Shown here: positions 62,762 to 64,000 of the stretch, in pieces | Layout: the number at the start of each line of letters is the position of its first letter | Position numbering within the stretch: the stretch's first letter is position 1 | Assembly: GCA_016841245.1 (NCBI GenBank) | Contig: JAENZN010000007.1 | Location: forward strand, 95,587 to 159,586 | Source: Syntrophomonas sp. | GTDB taxonomy: Bacteria > Bacillota > Syntrophomonadia > Syntrophomonadales > Syntrophomonadaceae | Direction: 5' to 3' | DNA: 64,000 nucleotides | Position numbers and translations under genes: made by a program | The notes under the pieces: model-generated | The model's input: only the letters and a program-made list of their open reading frames with translations | Told to the model about the DNA's origin: nothing | Database searches by the model: none

Positions 62762-62929
62762 ATGGACGAGGAACGCAATAATGATGCTAGCCGAAGCCAG
62801 ATGGCAACCCAAGACGGATATGATATCGGCACATTTCATTTTCTGAAAGCCGGCTGGTGGGTATGGCATATAATCGCTATCGCAGGTGTTTTCTATCTGG
62901 GGTATATATTCGGTGGATCTGTTTTTTAA
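62762..62929 (+). CDS. 55-residue membrane protein
   Basis: GAGGAGG lies 8 bases before ATG 62762. The peptide has a polar start (MDEERNNDASRSQ) and a C-terminal hydrophobic segment (FLKAGWWVWHIIAIAGVFYLGYIFG) with many tryptophans; one membrane helix is expected. It is divergent from the aminotransferase/reductase gene and followed by a good terminator. Too short for routine calling but well signalled. No family recognised. Confidence 0.7.
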   Translation: MDEERNNDASRSQMATQDGYDIGTFHFLKAGWWVWHIIAIAGVFYLGYIFGGSVF

Positions 62930-62973
62930 AATTAATAGAAGTCTTTGGATAGATTTCCTTTTTAAACTTCCTG

Positions 62974-62998
62974 GGGAGAATACTCTCCCTTTTTTTTA
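62974..62998 (+). terminator. terminator of the small membrane protein gene
   Basis: GGGAGA (62974-62979) pairs with TCTCCC (62984-62989) around ATAC and is followed by nine T. Confidence 0.85.
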
Positions 62999-63086
62999 CA
63001 TTTATCTTTATACTTCCTTGCAGGACAGAAGGTATCCCCTAAACTATTCATATTGAGGTTACTCTAATAAATAAACTCCAGCAGGT

Positions 63087-63917
63087 CTAACCTATTATTT
63101 CAGATGGCAACATAGGCTCATACATCATCACAGCATGGTTTTCAGTGATAAAAACATCATCTATCTCTATTCCTTGCTCCATAACCTTCCTGTAAATAGT
63201 ATTGTGCCGCACGTAGCCGCCCCACCACTCCTGAGATATGAAGTGTTCCTTCTCATAAACCTGATAAGTGTGTAACGGAAGGTTTTGAGAACGCCATTCC
63301 CCATATAGATAATGTTCATCCAGCCATAAGCGCAGCTGAAAATCGCTGTTGGTATCGTTACGAACCTGTAAATCAACATAATTATATACGACTGTAGCAC
63401 CGCTGCCAAAAGGTTGAGTTCTATCCGCATCAGGAAAAACATCATAATTGTGTCTCCAGCGTTCGCCTACAGTAAGAGCACTATGCAAGGTCATCCAGTA
63501 TATCAAATTGGATAACTGACACAATCCTCCACCTGTACCCGGAACAAATGATCCGTTGCATAAAACAATACCCTTCTGATAACCTTTTCTGCTGGTTGGC
63601 TTTCCAATCAAGTACCAGAAAGAAAAGATTTCTCCCGGATGCAGAATAAGGCCATCCACTTTAGCTATTGCAAGCTTTAGATTTATTATTTTATTATGCT
63701 GAAGATACATGTCTGCATTCTGCAGCTGCCTGATTAAGGGTGTTTGGTGAGAGAAGACTAGATAAGGCAGCAAGACATCGATATTTCTTTCCCGGGCATA
63801 TTTATGATGGTTTTTGGTCCATAAAAAAGTACGTTCCCAGGTAAAGAACAACTTACCCAGTAAAAGACGAATTCTGGAGCGGCTCTGAGGAGATTGAGAT
63901 ACTTTCCGTGCGTCCAT
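63087..63917 (-). CDS. VanW family protein
   Basis: The product has 276 residues. The VanW domain fills most of it: LHPGEIFSFWYLIGKPTSRKGYQKGIVL, GTGGGLCQLSNLIYWMTLHSAL and ERWRHNYDVFPDADRT, then VYNYVDLQVRNDT. There is no signal peptide or membrane helix, so this is the cytoplasmic or B-type VanW form, shorter than the membrane-anchored proteins at 29780 and 14619. It is called vancomycin B-type resistance protein in many databases, but resistance is not implied: no vanA/B ligase is here. Confidence 0.9.
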   Translation of the reverse strand: MDARKVSQSPQSRSRIRLLLGKLFFTWERTFLWTKNHHKYARERNIDVLLPYLVFSHQTPLIRQLQNADMYLQHNKIINLKLAIAKVDGLILHPGEIFSFWYLIGKPTSRKGYQKGIVLCNGSFVPGTGGGLCQLSNLIYWMTLHSALTVGERWRHNYDVFPDADRTQPFGSGATVVYNYVDLQVRNDTNSDFQLRLWLDEHYLYGEWRSQNLPLHTYQVYEKEHFISQEWWGGYVRHNTIYRKVMEQGIEIDDVFITENHAVMMYEPMLPSEIIG

Positions 63918-63952
63918 AAAAGCTTACCTCTCTATCTACAAAATGGGGGTCA

Positions 63953-64000
63953 GGCACTAACTTACTAACTTATGGTACCATAAGTTAGTAAGTTAGTGCC
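63953..64000. repeat. 48-bp perfect palindrome at the right edge
   Basis: GGCACTAACTTACTAACTTATG at 63953-63974 is followed by its exact reverse complement, giving a 48-base perfect palindrome centred at 63976/63977 with GGTACC in the middle. GGGGTCA precedes it. The same opening block, GGCACTAACTTACTA, occurs at 24550. The element may go on beyond the window. Confidence 0.9.

Noticed and set aside
63087..63917. Vancomycin resistance determinant
   Set aside because: Only VanW-domain proteins are present; no D-Ala-D-Lac ligase, VanH, VanX or VanRS genes occur here.

Overview
The window reads as chromosome of an anaerobic, low-GC Gram-positive bacterium of the class Clostridia. Reasons: strong AAGGAGG ribosome binding sites with frequent TTG and GTG starts, lipoprotein signals, VanW and MltG wall proteins, a clustered alaS-ireB-ruvX-DUF1292 unit, a class I two-subunit fumarase, a thiolase and a CtsR-type heat-shock site. 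The gene set reminds me of Syntrophomonas-like fatty-acid oxidisers, but that is an inference; no rRNA or other decisive marker is present. I found no tRNA, rRNA, T-box or CRISPR array.

Layout. Positions 1-8.4 kb are an AT-rich accessory zone: a truncated BlaR1-like gene, a decayed copy of a lipoprotein gene whose intact copy lies 4 kb away, a frameshifted secreted-protein remnant, two secreted proteins sharing a C-terminal domain, and an IS91-type element carrying its own tyrosine recombinase. 8.4-18.4 kb holds a SWIM/SNF2 helicase, two metallo-beta-lactamase-fold proteins, a VanW/stalk/LRR surface protein, a DUF1858 protein and a sodium:alanine symporter. 18.5-24.5 kb is a dnaK-dnaJ-cbpM-clpB chaperone operon without hrcA or grpE, with a CtsR-like box over its promoter. 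24.5-25.4 kb holds a probable type I toxin gene and repeat clusters. 25.4-38.8 kb is a long minus-strand run of cell-wall genes (PBP, MltG, VanW), a U32 peptidase, DUF1292, ruvX, ireB, alaS, membrane proteins and mnmA. 39.3-44.8 kb is mostly plus strand: rarA, a NifX-like protein, a thiolase and a ParA-like ATPase interrupted by an in-frame TGA. 44.8-57.3 kb is minus strand: folD, yfcE-like, rdgB, rph, fumarase, murI, a GerMN lipoprotein, a VWA/AAA+ pair and a LytTR regulator. The right end holds a radical SAM protein, degV, a fused aminotransferase/acyl-ACP-reductase-like protein, a small membrane protein and another VanW protein.

Most interesting: the TGA in the ParA-like gene is followed at SECIS-like spacing by a stem-loop; the aminotransferase/AAR fusion keeps the reductase's active-site cysteine; the toxin-like ORF has its ribosome binding site locked in a GGAA-loop hairpin and is flanked by complementary arms; and a palindromic repeat is bracketed at two loci by copies of the local terminator hairpin. 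Several unrelated repeat families built on GGGGACA-type motifs are scattered through the intergenic regions.
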